Below are positions 40,863 through 51,002 of a stretch of DNA of 60,410 bases, piece after piece. Each line of letters begins with the position of its first letter. Position 1 is the first letter of the stretch. Where the stretch lies: positions 1-60,410 of the forward strand of contig JAPDRN010000179.1 of the NCBI GenBank assembly GCA_030247855.1, given 5' to 3'. A program made the position numbers and the translations under genes. This stretch comes from Knufia peltigerae (lineage: Eukaryota; Ascomycota; Eurotiomycetes; Chaetothyriales; Trichomeriaceae). The notes under the pieces were generated by a model, which was given only the letters and a program-made list of their open reading frames with translations, had not been told where the DNA came from and searched no databases.

Positions 40863-43796
40863 ATGCGCAAGAAGCTCTATCTGTCGGTGGTACTGGCCTT
40901 GTCTCCCTGTCTGGGCGCTCATGCGCAGGCGGTGTCGTCCAACGGGCTTGAGACCAAGGTCACTGCAGCGATCGCCCCGCAGCCATTGAGCCAGGCACTG
41001 GAGCAGCTGTCACGCAGCTCCGGCGTGCAGTTCCTGTATGCCGGCGCGGGCAATACACCGATGGCGGGCGCGGTACCGCGGGGAGCCACCGTCAAGCAGG
41101 CGCTGGACACGCTGCTGGCCGGCACCGGCCTGCGCTACACGGTGGTGGACGGCAACGTGATTGCCATCGATGCGGCACCGGCCCAGCGCGAAACCAGGCC
41201 GGCCGCACCTGCACCGCGGCCACCGGAAGCCGTGGTGGCTCCGACCCTGGGAACGATCAAGGTGATCGCCGCCCATGAGGTCATCGACCAGAAGAAGACG
41301 TCGCCGGTGATCAAGGATTCGGTGATCTACGATGAGATGGACAGCTACGGCGATGAGACGCTGGCCGAGAGCCTGATGGCCGCGCCCGGCCTGAGTGCGG
41401 TGGAAGATGCGGGCGAACCGCGTTATGTGACCGTACGCGGGGTGCAGGCCAATCTCAACTACACGACCATCGACGGCATCGCGATTGCAAGCGTGGGTGG
41501 CAGTGGCTCCGGCGAGCGCATGAACAACCTGCAGCTGATTCCCAGCGACATCGGCACCCGCACCGACATCTACAAGAGCTTCAGCGCTGAGCAGGCACCG
41601 GATGCCATTGGTGGTGTGATCGACATCATCAGCCGCAGTGCCTTTGATCGCTCCGGCAAGTATGTGTTCGCCGATGTGGCCGGCATTTATTCCACGGCCG
41701 AGACCAACGTAGGGCGCAGCGCGGGTGGCGACCACAAGACCCTGGGCCACTTCGGCAAGAGCGCCAAGGCGGTGTTCTCCAACCAGTTCGGTGCCGATGA
41801 TCAGTTCGGCATCGTCGCGGTCGCACGCTATGAGCAGCGCTCACGCAACAGCGTCAAGCGCTGGGTGGAATCGAACTATTACTACAACGATGCCGGCAAG
41901 TACCTCACCGATGGGACCACCGGCCCCGACGAGGCGAAAGGCTGGAACGGCCTGCGCGCGCCGGGCAACTTCAGCACCGGCACCTACACCAACTACATCA
42001 CCAACTTCGGTGGCTCGGCCAAGCTGGAATGGAAGCCATCGGACGATCCGTTCTATGCCTCGCTGCTGCTGTACTCGTACCGGTTCTACGAGAACTCGAC
42101 GATGAACAAGACCGATCTGTATGGCAACGCCAAGTTCCCGATACGCAACCAGAGCGAGGACGGTGGCACCACCCAGATCAACAGCATCTACATCAAGAAC
42201 CGCCATGACCGCTGGGACCGCAGCAACCGAGGTGCGATCGCCAGCTTCAACTGGGATATCGGCGACCTCTCACGGCTGACCCTGCGCGCCGGCCACACCG
42301 AAGAGACCTTCCACAACAATCAGGTCTACTGGGGCGTACGCGCGTACCCGAGCAACCTGTTCGTCGACTATGCCAACGACAGCCATGGTTTTCCGAACGC
42401 GGTGGGCGTCTCGGACTCCAGTCTGCTGACCAGCTCGGCGTTCAAGCTCAATCCCGCGCAGGCCTACATCTCGCCGCGCGACGCCAAGGAGAGCATCGAC
42501 AACCTGCGCGCCGACTTCAGCTACAACATCGATGCCGATGCGCGCGGCTTCGGTCTCGCCGCCGGTGCCGAGTATCGCCACCTGAAGATCTGGCAGGACA
42601 TCGATTTCGATTACTACAAGACCAGCGCGACCTTGAACGACTATCTGTATCCCGGTTCGACGCTGCTTGGCAGCGTCCCCGGCTTCCCGCTGATCGACAA
42701 CCGCAAGTGGCATGACGAGCTGTACCCGAAGCTGGGCAACAACGATGCGGCCTACCCGAATGCCGATTTCACCAGCGACTACAAGTACGTGGAAGACATC
42801 GCCAACGCCTACGTTTCGGCGCATTACGCCTGGGACCGGCTGCTGCTGATCGGCGGCCTGCGCTATGACCACACCTCCTTCGATGCGTTCAGCCCGTTCA
42901 GTGATGATGGCGGTACCACCTACACCTCGGCATTCCGCAAGAGCAGTGGCGGCTACAACAACCTGCTGCCGTCATTGAATGCGACCATCAAGCTGAGCGA
43001 GAACCAGCGTCTGCGTTTCTCCGCCAGCCGCACGCTGGGCCGGCCGACACCCAGCAACATCGCCCAGGCAACCAGCACCAGCTGTGGCGATGACGAGCTG
43101 GGTGGCGGCTTCTGCACCATCAAGCAGGGCAATGCCTCGCTGCAGCCGCGCCGCTCGACCAACCTCGATCTTGCGTGGGACCTGTACTTCAACGGCAACA
43201 ACGGCCTGGTGTCGGTTGCGTTGTTCGACAAGGTCATCAAGGACGACATCTATACCCTGACCACGTTCGAGAACATCGGCGACGTCCGCTATCGAGTCAC
43301 CCAGCCGATGAACACCGATGAGTCGACGCTGCGCGGTGTCGAGTTCGCGGTGGCAAACCGCAATCTGCAGTGGGGCCGCCACCGCTTCGACATGTACCTC
43401 AATGCCACCCGCCTGGACGGGCAGACCAACTACCGCATCAGCGATGGCAGCGAGCGCCGCCTGGACCGCCTGCTGTACCAGCCGGACTGGTCGGTGAACG
43501 GCTCGGTGATCTGGCGCATGCCGTGGAAGAGCTCGCAGCTGCGCGTGTCCGGTACCTACCGCAGCCGCATGCTGGTCGACTTCGGCGATACCCAGTGGCT
43601 GGATTCGTATTACGACCCGTACATGACCTTCAACCTGGCCTTCAGCCACAAGGTCAGCAAGCACGTGACGCTGAAGTACGAGGCGAAGAACCTGTTCAAC
43701 ACCCAGCCGACCTACAGCACCGGTCCGAACGGACGCTTCCGCACCGAGATCGATGACTACGGCCGCTTCTTCTACTTCCACATCATCTACAACTGA
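40863..43796 (+). CDS. FecA-like TonB-dependent transducer receptor
   Basis: The 977-residue outer-membrane protein has a signal peptide (about 1-22). An STN signalling domain follows (about 38-104: PQPLSQALEQLSRSSGVQFLY and VKQALDTLLAGTGLRYTVVDG), then a TonB box (GTIKVIAAHE). A plug follows (DETLAESLMAAPGLSAVEDAGE), and a barrel ending in FFYFHIIYN. It starts 142 bp after the FecR gene. It ends 12 bp before phoD, which implies that the ligand is a phosphate ester or a product of PhoD. Confidence 0.94.
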   Translation: MRKKLYLSVVLALSPCLGAHAQAVSSNGLETKVTAAIAPQPLSQALEQLSRSSGVQFLYAGAGNTPMAGAVPRGATVKQALDTLLAGTGLRYTVVDGNVIAIDAAPAQRETRPAAPAPRPPEAVVAPTLGTIKVIAAHEVIDQKKTSPVIKDSVIYDEMDSYGDETLAESLMAAPGLSAVEDAGEPRYVTVRGVQANLNYTTIDGIAIASVGGSGSGERMNNLQLIPSDIGTRTDIYKSFSAEQAPDAIGGVIDIISRSAFDRSGKYVFADVAGIYSTAETNVGRSAGGDHKTLGHFGKSAKAVFSNQFGADDQFGIVAVARYEQRSRNSVKRWVESNYYYNDAGKYLTDGTTGPDEAKGWNGLRAPGNFSTGTYTNYITNFGGSAKLEWKPSDDPFYASLLLYSYRFYENSTMNKTDLYGNAKFPIRNQSEDGGTTQINSIYIKNRHDRWDRSNRGAIASFNWDIGDLSRLTLRAGHTEETFHNNQVYWGVRAYPSNLFVDYANDSHGFPNAVGVSDSSLLTSSAFKLNPAQAYISPRDAKESIDNLRADFSYNIDADARGFGLAAGAEYRHLKIWQDIDFDYYKTSATLNDYLYPGSTLLGSVPGFPLIDNRKWHDELYPKLGNNDAAYPNADFTSDYKYVEDIANAYVSAHYAWDRLLLIGGLRYDHTSFDAFSPFSDDGGTTYTSAFRKSSGGYNNLLPSLNATIKLSENQRLRFSASRTLGRPTPSNIAQATSTSCGDDELGGGFCTIKQGNASLQPRRSTNLDLAWDLYFNGNNGLVSVALFDKVIKDDIYTLTTFENIGDVRYRVTQPMNTDESTLRGVEFAVANRNLQWGRHRFDMYLNATRLDGQTNYRISDGSERRLDRLLYQPDWSVNGSVIWRMPWKSSQLRVSGTYRSRMLVDFGDTQWLDSYYDPYMTFNLAFSHKVSKHVTLKYEAKNLFNTQPTYSTGPNGRFRTEIDDYGRFFYFHIIYN

Positions 43797-43808
43797 GGGG
43801 CGGCTGTC

Positions 43809-45404
43809 TTGGATACGATCAATCGCAGGCGCTTCCTTGCCCTGTCGGGACTGTCCGCATTGGGTGCGTGGGCCGGAACTGCCCGCGCGCTGGCCGCGCA
43901 CAACGATGCAGCAGCGCTGAATCCCCGCAATCTGCTCGCCTCGCCGCGCTTTGCCAGTACGCCCTTCACTCTCGGCGTGGCGTCGGGTGATCCGTCGACC
44001 GACGGCGTGGTGCTGTGGACGCGGCTGGCCACCGAGCCCTTGGTGTTCGGTGGCGGCATGCCAAGCCGGCCGATGGTGGTGGCATGGCAGGTGGCCGCTG
44101 ACGAGGGCATGCGCACGGTGGTGCGGCAGGGAACCTCGCTGGCCCACCCAGAGCTGGGCCATGCGCTGCACGTGGAACTGGATGGCCTGCTGCCTGGACG
44201 GCCGTACTGGTACCGCTTCACTGTTGGAGGCCATGCCAGTGCGATTGGACGCACCCGCACCCTGCCTGCGGCGAACGCGCCGATCGAGCGCGTGCGCTTC
44301 GCGGTGGCCGGTTGCCAGCATTTCGAGGAGGGCCACTACACGGCTTGGCGACATATTGCCGAGGAACCGCTCGATTTCGTGTTCCATTACGGCGACTACA
44401 TCTACGAGGGCGAAAGCCAGACTGGCGTGCGGAAGATGAACGGTCAGCCGTTCACCAACCTGCGCAACCACATTGGCCCGCAGACCTACACCCTCGACGA
44501 CTATCGCCGCCGCTACGCGCAGTACAAGACCGATACGGATCTGCAGGCGGCGCACGCCGCGTCACCGTGGTTCGTGACGTTTGACGACCATGAAGTGGAC
44601 AACAACTGGGCGAGTGCTGAAGACCAGGACGGTACGCCCAGCGAACTGTTCCTGCTGCGCCGCGCACAGGCATTCCAGGCATACTACGAGAACATGCCGC
44701 TGCGCGCCTCGTCGTTCCCGCGCGACGGCCATATGCAGATGTACCGCCGCGCGCGCTACGGCACGCTGCTGGACCTGCATCTGCTCGATACCCGCCAGTA
44801 CCGCAGCAAGCAGGTCAACATGGCGCAGCGCGGGCAGGTCGAATCTGCCGCGCGCAGCATTGTGGGTGCGAAGCAGGAGCAATGGCTTTTTGATGGTCTG
44901 GCCGATGCCGCACCGCGCTGGCACGCGATCGCGCACCAGGTCTCACTGGGCAATTACATGCGCGAGAAGGGCGGCGTGGTGCAGTCCTCCGATGATCAGT
45001 GGTCCGGCTATCTGTCCAGCCGCCGCCGCCTGCTCGATCACATCCAGAAGGTGGGCTTCGGCAACGTGGTAACCGCCTGTGGCGATGCGCACCGTCACTA
45101 TGCCGGCGACCTGGTGCAGGACAATGCAGACTCCGGGGTGATTTCCAGTGAGTTCCTGGCCACCTCGATCACGTCGGGTGCGGACGGACAGGGCGTGGAT
45201 GCGTATGCAGAGAACCAGCTGCGGCACAGCCCCCATCTGAAGGCGACGACGGACAAGCGCGGTTACGTGCTGTGCGACGTCACCCGTAATGCCTGGATCG
45301 GTGATATGAAGACGCTCGATACGGTCATGCAGCCGAACGGCGCGCTGCAGAGCTGGAAGCGCTATGCGGTGGAGCACGGCCGGCCGGGGTTGCAGGAGGC
45401 CTGA
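43809..45404 (+). CDS. phoD: PhoD-family alkaline phosphatase/phosphodiesterase
   Basis: PhoD enzymes are Tat-exported, Ca/Fe-dependent phosphomono- and diesterases. The 531-residue protein starts at TTG 43809 after GAGGGG, directly with a twin-arginine signal (INRRRFLALSG). A PhoD_N domain (about 53-140: GVASGDPSTDGVVLWTR) follows, then the metal-site motifs GCQHFEEGHYTAWR (168-181), HYGDYIYEG (193-201) and FDDHEVDNNW (258-267), and DAHRHYAGD. It is coupled to the transducer receptor upstream. Confidence 0.95.
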   Translation: MDTINRRRFLALSGLSALGAWAGTARALAAHNDAAALNPRNLLASPRFASTPFTLGVASGDPSTDGVVLWTRLATEPLVFGGGMPSRPMVVAWQVAADEGMRTVVRQGTSLAHPELGHALHVELDGLLPGRPYWYRFTVGGHASAIGRTRTLPAANAPIERVRFAVAGCQHFEEGHYTAWRHIAEEPLDFVFHYGDYIYEGESQTGVRKMNGQPFTNLRNHIGPQTYTLDDYRRRYAQYKTDTDLQAAHAASPWFVTFDDHEVDNNWASAEDQDGTPSELFLLRRAQAFQAYYENMPLRASSFPRDGHMQMYRRARYGTLLDLHLLDTRQYRSKQVNMAQRGQVESAARSIVGAKQEQWLFDGLADAAPRWHAIAHQVSLGNYMREKGGVVQSSDDQWSGYLSSRRRLLDHIQKVGFGNVVTACGDAHRHYAGDLVQDNADSGVISSEFLATSITSGADGQGVDAYAENQLRHSPHLKATTDKRGYVLCDVTRNAWIGDMKTLDTVMQPNGALQSWKRYAVEHGRPGLQEA

Positions 45405-45422
45405 GCCGGATGTCCCACCCTG

Positions 45423-45450
45423 TGGAGCCGAGCACGCGCCCGGCTCCACG
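45423..45450. terminator. Hairpin between convergent phoD and phospholipase genes
   Basis: A 9-bp stem (gtggagccg / cggctccac) with a 10-nt loop lies midway between the two stop codons. There is no T-run on either side. Confidence 0.5.
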
Positions 45451-45459
45451 GAAAATCCC

Positions 45460-47568
45460 TCAGCCGTGCTCGAAGCGCAGCGGTTCGCTGCCCATGGCAG
45501 GGTCGCTGGTGCCAGGCCGGCCGTCTTCGGCACGTCCGGCCAGGCGTTGCTCGACGCCCTCTGAGTGCACGATCAAGTCGTACCAGCCTGCGGTGGGTGC
45601 GGGATCCCAGGCCAGTACGGTTTCCGCGCCGGCCACCAACTGCAGTTCGCGGGTGGGCATGTGGCCGGCGTAGGCGCCGGCCTGCACCTGGACCTTCCGC
45701 GCTGAAGGCGATGGATTGCGCAGTATCAGGCGCATCTGGCCGTCCGCGCGTTCCACGTGCGCATGCAGCGGTGCGAGCGTGCCATCGCCGCGATAGTGAC
45801 GATGGAATCCATTCGGTCCCAGCAGCCAGAGGTCGTAACGACCCTGTGCATCCAGCGGCCAACGATCCTGCACCGGGCTACCCGGTACCACGGTGTAACG
45901 GCGCGGAACGGCGTCCAGGCGCAGGCGGTCGTAGACATGCAGCACGGCCGCGGCGCCATCGCTGGCCAGCTGCAGGGTGAGACCAGCGCCATCCACCGAT
46001 GTGGCCTGCACCTGCGGCCGATAGGGCAGTGCCCGTGCAGGACGTACGCCTGGCTCCTGGCGGGCCGGATGCAGGCCATCGGGCAGCGCGGGCACGGTAC
46101 GGCCGGGCAGGGCGGCGGCGCGCGCTGCGACAGCGGTGACATCGGGCAGCGCCTTGGCGAAGGGGCGGGTGTCGCGCTGGGCGAAGTCGAAGGCGTTGCT
46201 CAGATCACCGCAGACCGCACGCCGCCACGGCGAGATGTCCGGCGCGGCCACGCCGAAGCGGCGCTCGATCAGACGCAGCACCGAAGTGTGGTCGTACACC
46301 TGCGAGTCGACCCAGCCGCCACGGCTCCACGGTGAAATCACATACAACGGTACGCGTGGGCCGAGCCCATAGGGGCGCCCGCGCAGCTCGGCGGCATCGT
46401 ATTTCTGGTCGCCGGGTGCCGGGTGGCGGTGGTATTCGCCCTCGGTACTGACCGCCGACGCACCGGCCCAGCCGGCACCAAGCGGGGAGGGCGGTGCCGG
46501 TGGCGGCACATGGTCAAAGAAGCCATCGTTCTCATCGAACATCAGCAGCAGGGCGGTGCGGCTCCACACCTCCGGGTCGGCGGTCAAGGCATCCAGCAGG
46601 CGTGCGGTATAGGCTGCGCCCTGCGCGGGGCTGGACGGCCCGGGATGCTCGCTGCCGGCCGCATCGGCGATGATGAAACTGACCTGCGGCAGGCGGCCGC
46701 TGATCGCGTCCTCGCGCAGCTGCGCCAGGCCACGGGTACTGACGCCGCGCGCGCGCAGCTCCGGGTCATGCCCCGGGTCGCCGCGGTACGCTTGGCGGAA
46801 GGTCTCGAACCCGGCAAGCGGGTTGTCGGTGAAGTTGTCGGCCATGTCCTGGTAGATCTGCCAGGACACGCCGGCCTGCTGCAGTCGCTCGACATAGCTG
46901 GTCCAGCGATACGACTCCGGATAGCCGCCCTGCTCGGGGAAATTGTCGTGCGAATTGGCGATCACCGGGCCGCCTGCGCGGGCCTGGGCATCGTTGTGGC
47001 CGGTCCACAGGAACACACGGTTCGGGTTGGTACCGGCCTGCATCGCGCAGTGGTAGGCATCGCAGAGGGTGAACGCATCGGCCAGGGCGAACTGGAACGG
47101 CATGTCGCTGCGCTGGAAGTAGCCCATCGAGTGGTTCTGCTTGGCCTTGGGCCAGTGCGCCATGCGCCCGTGGTCCCACGCCTGCTGTGCATCAGGCCAG
47201 GTGTGGGGCGTGCCTTCCACCCGCATGTAGCCGAAGTGCGCAGCAGTATCCAACGGGAAGGGGGCGATGGCGCGTTGTCCGCTGGCGTCGGGCTGCAGCC
47301 ACAGGCTGCGCGGGCGGTCGCCATCGGGCAGCGGCGATGCCGGGGCAACGAAACGGTCACCGAAGCCACGCACGCCCTGCAACGTGCCGAAGTAGTGGTC
47401 GAACGAGCGGTTCTCCTGCATGAACACCACGATGTGCTGCAGGTCCTGCAGGCTGCGCGTGCGCGAAGCAGGGGCGATCGCTGCTGCCCGGGCGATACTG
47501 GGCAGCAGCGGCGAAAGGCCGGCGGTGACGCCGGCCTGCAACAGTCGGCGTCGGCCGGTATCAGTCAC
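45460..47568 (-). CDS. Phospholipase C, phosphocholine-specific type
   Basis: The 702-residue protein belongs to the acid-phosphatase-like phospholipase C family, which hydrolyses phosphatidylcholine or sphingomyelin to release phosphocholine. GTG at 47568 gives a twin-arginine signal (TGRRRLLQAGV). The catalytic N-terminal domain has QENRSFDHYFGTL (51-63), HNDA, and MFDENDGFFDHVPPP. Two C-terminal beta domains (about 510-700) follow. Relatives include the Pseudomonas PlcH and PlcN enzymes; haemolytic activity cannot be judged here. It lies 10 bp after a TonB receptor gene. Confidence 0.93.
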   Translation of the reverse strand: MTDTGRRRLLQAGVTAGLSPLLPSIARAAAIAPASRTRSLQDLQHIVVFMQENRSFDHYFGTLQGVRGFGDRFVAPASPLPDGDRPRSLWLQPDASGQRAIAPFPLDTAAHFGYMRVEGTPHTWPDAQQAWDHGRMAHWPKAKQNHSMGYFQRSDMPFQFALADAFTLCDAYHCAMQAGTNPNRVFLWTGHNDAQARAGGPVIANSHDNFPEQGGYPESYRWTSYVERLQQAGVSWQIYQDMADNFTDNPLAGFETFRQAYRGDPGHDPELRARGVSTRGLAQLREDAISGRLPQVSFIIADAAGSEHPGPSSPAQGAAYTARLLDALTADPEVWSRTALLLMFDENDGFFDHVPPPAPPSPLGAGWAGASAVSTEGEYHRHPAPGDQKYDAAELRGRPYGLGPRVPLYVISPWSRGGWVDSQVYDHTSVLRLIERRFGVAAPDISPWRRAVCGDLSNAFDFAQRDTRPFAKALPDVTAVAARAAALPGRTVPALPDGLHPARQEPGVRPARALPYRPQVQATSVDGAGLTLQLASDGAAAVLHVYDRLRLDAVPRRYTVVPGSPVQDRWPLDAQGRYDLWLLGPNGFHRHYRGDGTLAPLHAHVERADGQMRLILRNPSPSARKVQVQAGAYAGHMPTRELQLVAGAETVLAWDPAPTAGWYDLIVHSEGVEQRLAGRAEDGRPGTSDPAMGSEPLRFEHG

Positions 47569-47578
47569 AGGGTCACAC

Positions 47579-49957
47579 TCACAGGTCCACGCGGAAGGAG
47601 ATGCCGACGGTGCGCGGGGCGCCGATGAAGGCGTTGTCGCGGCCGTCCACCCCTGCAAGATAGCGCTTGTCGGTCAGGTTGCTCACCACCAGGTTGGCGC
47701 CCATGCCCTTCAGGCGCGGCGACAGGGCCTGCAGATCGAAGCCGATGTTGGCGTTGAACACGGTGGCCGACGGCAGCTTGTTGACGTTGGCTGCATCCAG
47801 GTAGCGTTCGCCGAGGTAGCGACCGGACAGGCCGAAGTTCCAGTTCTCACCCTGCCAGTCGGCCGACACCACCAGGATCTGCTCGGGCTGGCCGATCACC
47901 TTGGCGCCGTCGACGATGCCCAGCTGCTTGTCGCGCGCGTCGTTGCCGCTGCCGAGGTACTTGGAGCGGTTGTAGGTGTAGGCGGCATTGATGCGCCAGC
48001 CATTGTCCCAGCCGTAGCCGAAGGCCGCTTCCAGGCCGTTGCTCTCCACGCCGCCGAAGTTCTCGTAGACGCCATCGGTCTCGCCGAGGTAGTCGATGCC
48101 GCTGACCAGACCGGCCGGCAGGTAGACGATGCGGTTGTCGAACTTGATGTTGTACAGGGTGACCGAAGCGGTCAGCGGCCAGCGGCTGATGCGCATGCCC
48201 AGTTCGATGTTGTCGGCGGTTTCCGGTTCGACATTGCGGAAGCGCTGCGGATCGGTTTCACCCAACACCCCGGAGGGGATCGCCGCGAAGTTCTGCGAGT
48301 AGCCGGCGAACAGCTCCATGCCCTCCACACCCGGTGCCCAGGTGAAGCCGGTGGACAGCAGCGGATCGGACTTCGAATCGGACTTCACATTCTCGGCGGC
48401 GCCGATCACACGGCGACGCGACTGGTCGACGAAGAACTGCTTTACGCCAAGGCGTGCGCTGAACGGGCCGAAGCGGGCCACGTCCTCGACGTAGTACATC
48501 TGCTCATCGACCTTGTACTTGTCTTCGAACTGCACCCAGTAGGGCTGGTGGTCGAAGGCGATGTCCTGGCCGACGTTGAGCAGGCGGTGCCAGTCGCGGC
48601 GCACGGAACGGTCGAGCTTCTCCACCCACAGGCCACCGCGGATCGTGTTGTCGATCGCGCCGAAGGTCTGCCGCCATTCGACGTCGGCGGTGACGCCCAT
48701 GCGATCGTTGTCGTAGTGGGAATGGCGGTAGGACTGTGCGCCCTGCACATTGCCGGCGTAGCAGTTGGGGTCGTACTCGGCGCTGAAGCCGAGTCGCGGC
48801 GTGCAGTTGGCCAGACGCTGGGCGGAACTGCCATCGGGGTTCACGAAGTAAATCTGGCCACGGTTGCTGCCGCCGTAGACCGTCCTGCCGCCGAGGTATT
48901 CCGACTGCGGGCGACCGGCGCCATCGTCGTTGACATCGGCCAGGTACGGCGGCAGCCAGTCACCGCGGCCCTGCATACGGTGACCGTAGGCAGCCATCGA
49001 GGCTTTGAAACCGTTGCCGCCATCAAAGGCCGCGCGCAGGTAGCCGAAGGTGTTCTCGCGCAGTGCGCGCGAACCGGAGCGGTAGTTCTGGTCCAGATAC
49101 GGAATGCCGGTCAGGGTGCCGACCAGGCCGTCGCGGTCCGGGTTGGTGGCGAAGCCCTTCGGTGAAACGCTGGTGTACTCCGGCTCGTCGGCATCGTTGT
49201 AGGACAGGTAGCCGGTCAAGGTCCAGCGGTCCAGTTCAGTGATGAATTTGCCGGCGATGTTGTCGTTGCTGGTGTGGCCGGTGCCATCGATCCAGTCATG
49301 CACGCGCGCCGATGATGCGCTGATCCACGCGCGGGTATGTCCGCCCAGCAGGCCGGTGTCGTAGCGCACGTAGTACTTGCGCGCCTCATTGTCGCCGGCA
49401 CCCACTACCATCCGCAGGCGCTGTTCCTGCAGTGGATCGCTGGTGAGGAAGTTCAGGGTGCCGCCCAATGCTTCGTTCGAGCGCGAGGAAATATCGGCCG
49501 TACCCTGGCTCACTTCCACCGTTTCCAGGTCGAGCGTGTCGATGTAGCGGTTGGCCAGCGAGCCGCCGCCATAACCGGAACCGCCATTGGGCAGGCCGTC
49601 GATGGTGGTACCGATCTGCTGGGTATCGCGGTTGGTGACGAAGCCGCGCATGCTGATCTGCGTGCCCCAGACCGACGAGCCGGTGGCATCGGCTTCGCTG
49701 ACGACCACGCCGGGCACTTCGTTGAGCGCGCCATTGACGCTGCTCAATACGGCCTGCCGGTTCAAGGTTTCCTGGCGCACCGAGGTCTTGGCATAGCTGG
49801 TGGCCTGGCCGATCACCTGCACCTGGTCCAGGGTCCGCGCGTCGGCGCTTCGCGTATCAGCGGCATCGCCCTGAGGTGCTTCAGCCAGGGCATCCAGTGC
49901 GGGAGCAATCAGCAGGGCAAGCAGCGAGATACGGGGAAAGCGCGCCATCGTTCGCAT
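47579..49957 (-). CDS. TonB-dependent receptor coupled to phospholipase C
   Basis: The 792-residue protein has a signal peptide (about 1-25), a TonB-box-like DQVQVIGQA, a plug (NGALNEVPGVVVSEADATGSS, truncated here, then MRGFVTNRDTQQIGTTIDGLPNGG) and a barrel ending GISFRVDL. It has no STN domain, unlike the receptor at 40.9-43.8 kb. The gap to the downstream phospholipase gene is only 10 bp, so the two are one operon. A role in uptake of a phospholipid-derived phosphoester is inferred from that linkage only. Confidence 0.9.
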   Translation of the reverse strand: MRTMARFPRISLLALLIAPALDALAEAPQGDAADTRSADARTLDQVQVIGQATSYAKTSVRQETLNRQAVLSSVNGALNEVPGVVVSEADATGSSVWGTQISMRGFVTNRDTQQIGTTIDGLPNGGSGYGGGSLANRYIDTLDLETVEVSQGTADISSRSNEALGGTLNFLTSDPLQEQRLRMVVGAGDNEARKYYVRYDTGLLGGHTRAWISASSARVHDWIDGTGHTSNDNIAGKFITELDRWTLTGYLSYNDADEPEYTSVSPKGFATNPDRDGLVGTLTGIPYLDQNYRSGSRALRENTFGYLRAAFDGGNGFKASMAAYGHRMQGRGDWLPPYLADVNDDGAGRPQSEYLGGRTVYGGSNRGQIYFVNPDGSSAQRLANCTPRLGFSAEYDPNCYAGNVQGAQSYRHSHYDNDRMGVTADVEWRQTFGAIDNTIRGGLWVEKLDRSVRRDWHRLLNVGQDIAFDHQPYWVQFEDKYKVDEQMYYVEDVARFGPFSARLGVKQFFVDQSRRRVIGAAENVKSDSKSDPLLSTGFTWAPGVEGMELFAGYSQNFAAIPSGVLGETDPQRFRNVEPETADNIELGMRISRWPLTASVTLYNIKFDNRIVYLPAGLVSGIDYLGETDGVYENFGGVESNGLEAAFGYGWDNGWRINAAYTYNRSKYLGSGNDARDKQLGIVDGAKVIGQPEQILVVSADWQGENWNFGLSGRYLGERYLDAANVNKLPSATVFNANIGFDLQALSPRLKGMGANLVVSNLTDKRYLAGVDGRDNAFIGAPRTVGISFRVDL

Positions 49958-50075
49958 CGAAACCGGACCTTCAGGGGAGGAAAGTCCGGGAGTGTCGGCA
50001 GCGCCGATGACATGGCGGTGACGCGCAGATGCAGGGAGTGTGTTGTGTGACGGCCGGCAACGCCGGCGGCGCCCC

Positions 50076-51002
50076 TCAGTAGCGCGCGTCCTTCGGTTTC
50101 GGGTCGCGTGGCCAGTCCTTGGCCTTGCCGGCGAAGTCCGGGCGCGGCTGATTGATGAAGTAACTGGCGATATCCACCGCATCCTGGTCGGGCATCACCT
50201 GCTGGCCCAGTGGCGGTTCACGGGTCACCGCCGGCGGCATGTTGTGCTTGATGAAGCCAGCGGCCTTGTACAACCGCGCCATGCCGGCACCGATGTTGAA
50301 GCTGCGCTCGCCCCACAACGGCGGGAACGCGATATCGCCGCTGGCATCGCGCTGGCCTTCGCCGTTGTCGCCGTGGCAGGCGGCGCACTGCGCGGCGTAC
50401 AGCGCCCGCCCACGTATCGGGTCCGGAGTCAGCGTGCTGTCGATCGGCCCTTCGCTGGGCGCGGCCACGCGTGCACCCTCCGGTACCGGGCGGCTCAGCC
50501 ACGCCATGTATTCCAGCATGGCCCGCATCTCCGGCGCGTCCTTGGCCAGCGGTTTGCCGTTCATCGAACGCTGCAGGCAGCCGTTGATGCGCTCGGCCAG
50601 ACCGATTTCCCTGCCCGGGCGCGGCATGTAGCGCGGGTAGCTGCTGCCGCCGGTGTTGAAGTAGTGATTGCCGAACGGTCGCTTGCCCTCGGCCATGTGG
50701 CAGGAGTTGCAGTTCAGATCGTTGCCGACGTTGTCCGGCAACAGCCGCGCGGTTTCATTGAGCAGGCGACGGCCGAACATCACCGTGTCTGCGTTGCCGA
50801 GGCCGGCGATCTCTTCGGCACTGGGCACGTGGTATTGACCCACCACCTGGCCGTGGCGGTCGAGGATATCCAGGGTCCTTGCCACCTCCGCATCCAGGTC
50901 CGGGTACAGGTGCTGGTATAGCAACGTACCGGCACCGGCCAGCAGCACCGCAACCACTGCGCTGGCGATCAGCGCTCTGGAACGCTTCTTCGAACGCCTC
51001 AT
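50076..51002 (-). CDS. Diheme cytochrome c, TsdA-like (thiosulfate dehydrogenase family)
   Basis: The 308-residue protein has an N-terminal membrane anchor (about 8-28) and two heme c sites, CNSCH (98-102) and CAACH (206-210). Between them SYPRYMPRPGREIGLAERINGCLQRSMNGKPL carries features typical of TsdA, including Cys142, at the place where TsdA uses Cys as an unusual axial ligand to heme 1. TsdA enzymes interconvert thiosulfate and tetrathionate. The start overlaps the upstream cytochrome gene by 4 bp (ATGA). Confidence 0.85.
   Translation of the reverse strand: MRRSKKRSRALIASAVVAVLLAGAGTLLYQHLYPDLDAEVARTLDILDRHGQVVGQYHVPSAEEIAGLGNADTVMFGRRLLNETARLLPDNVGNDLNCNSCHMAEGKRPFGNHYFNTGGSSYPRYMPRPGREIGLAERINGCLQRSMNGKPLAKDAPEMRAMLEYMAWLSRPVPEGARVAAPSEGPIDSTLTPDPIRGRALYAAQCAACHGDNGEGQRDASGDIAFPPLWGERSFNIGAGMARLYKAAGFIKHNMPPAVTREPPLGQQVMPDQDAVDIASYFINQPRPDFAGKAKDWPRDPKPKDARY

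Noticed and set aside
50140..50182. Extended start of the TonB receptor gene to 50182
   Set aside because: The extension would overlap the 3' end of the upstream cytochrome gene and lies before a clear signal peptide that starts at 49957.
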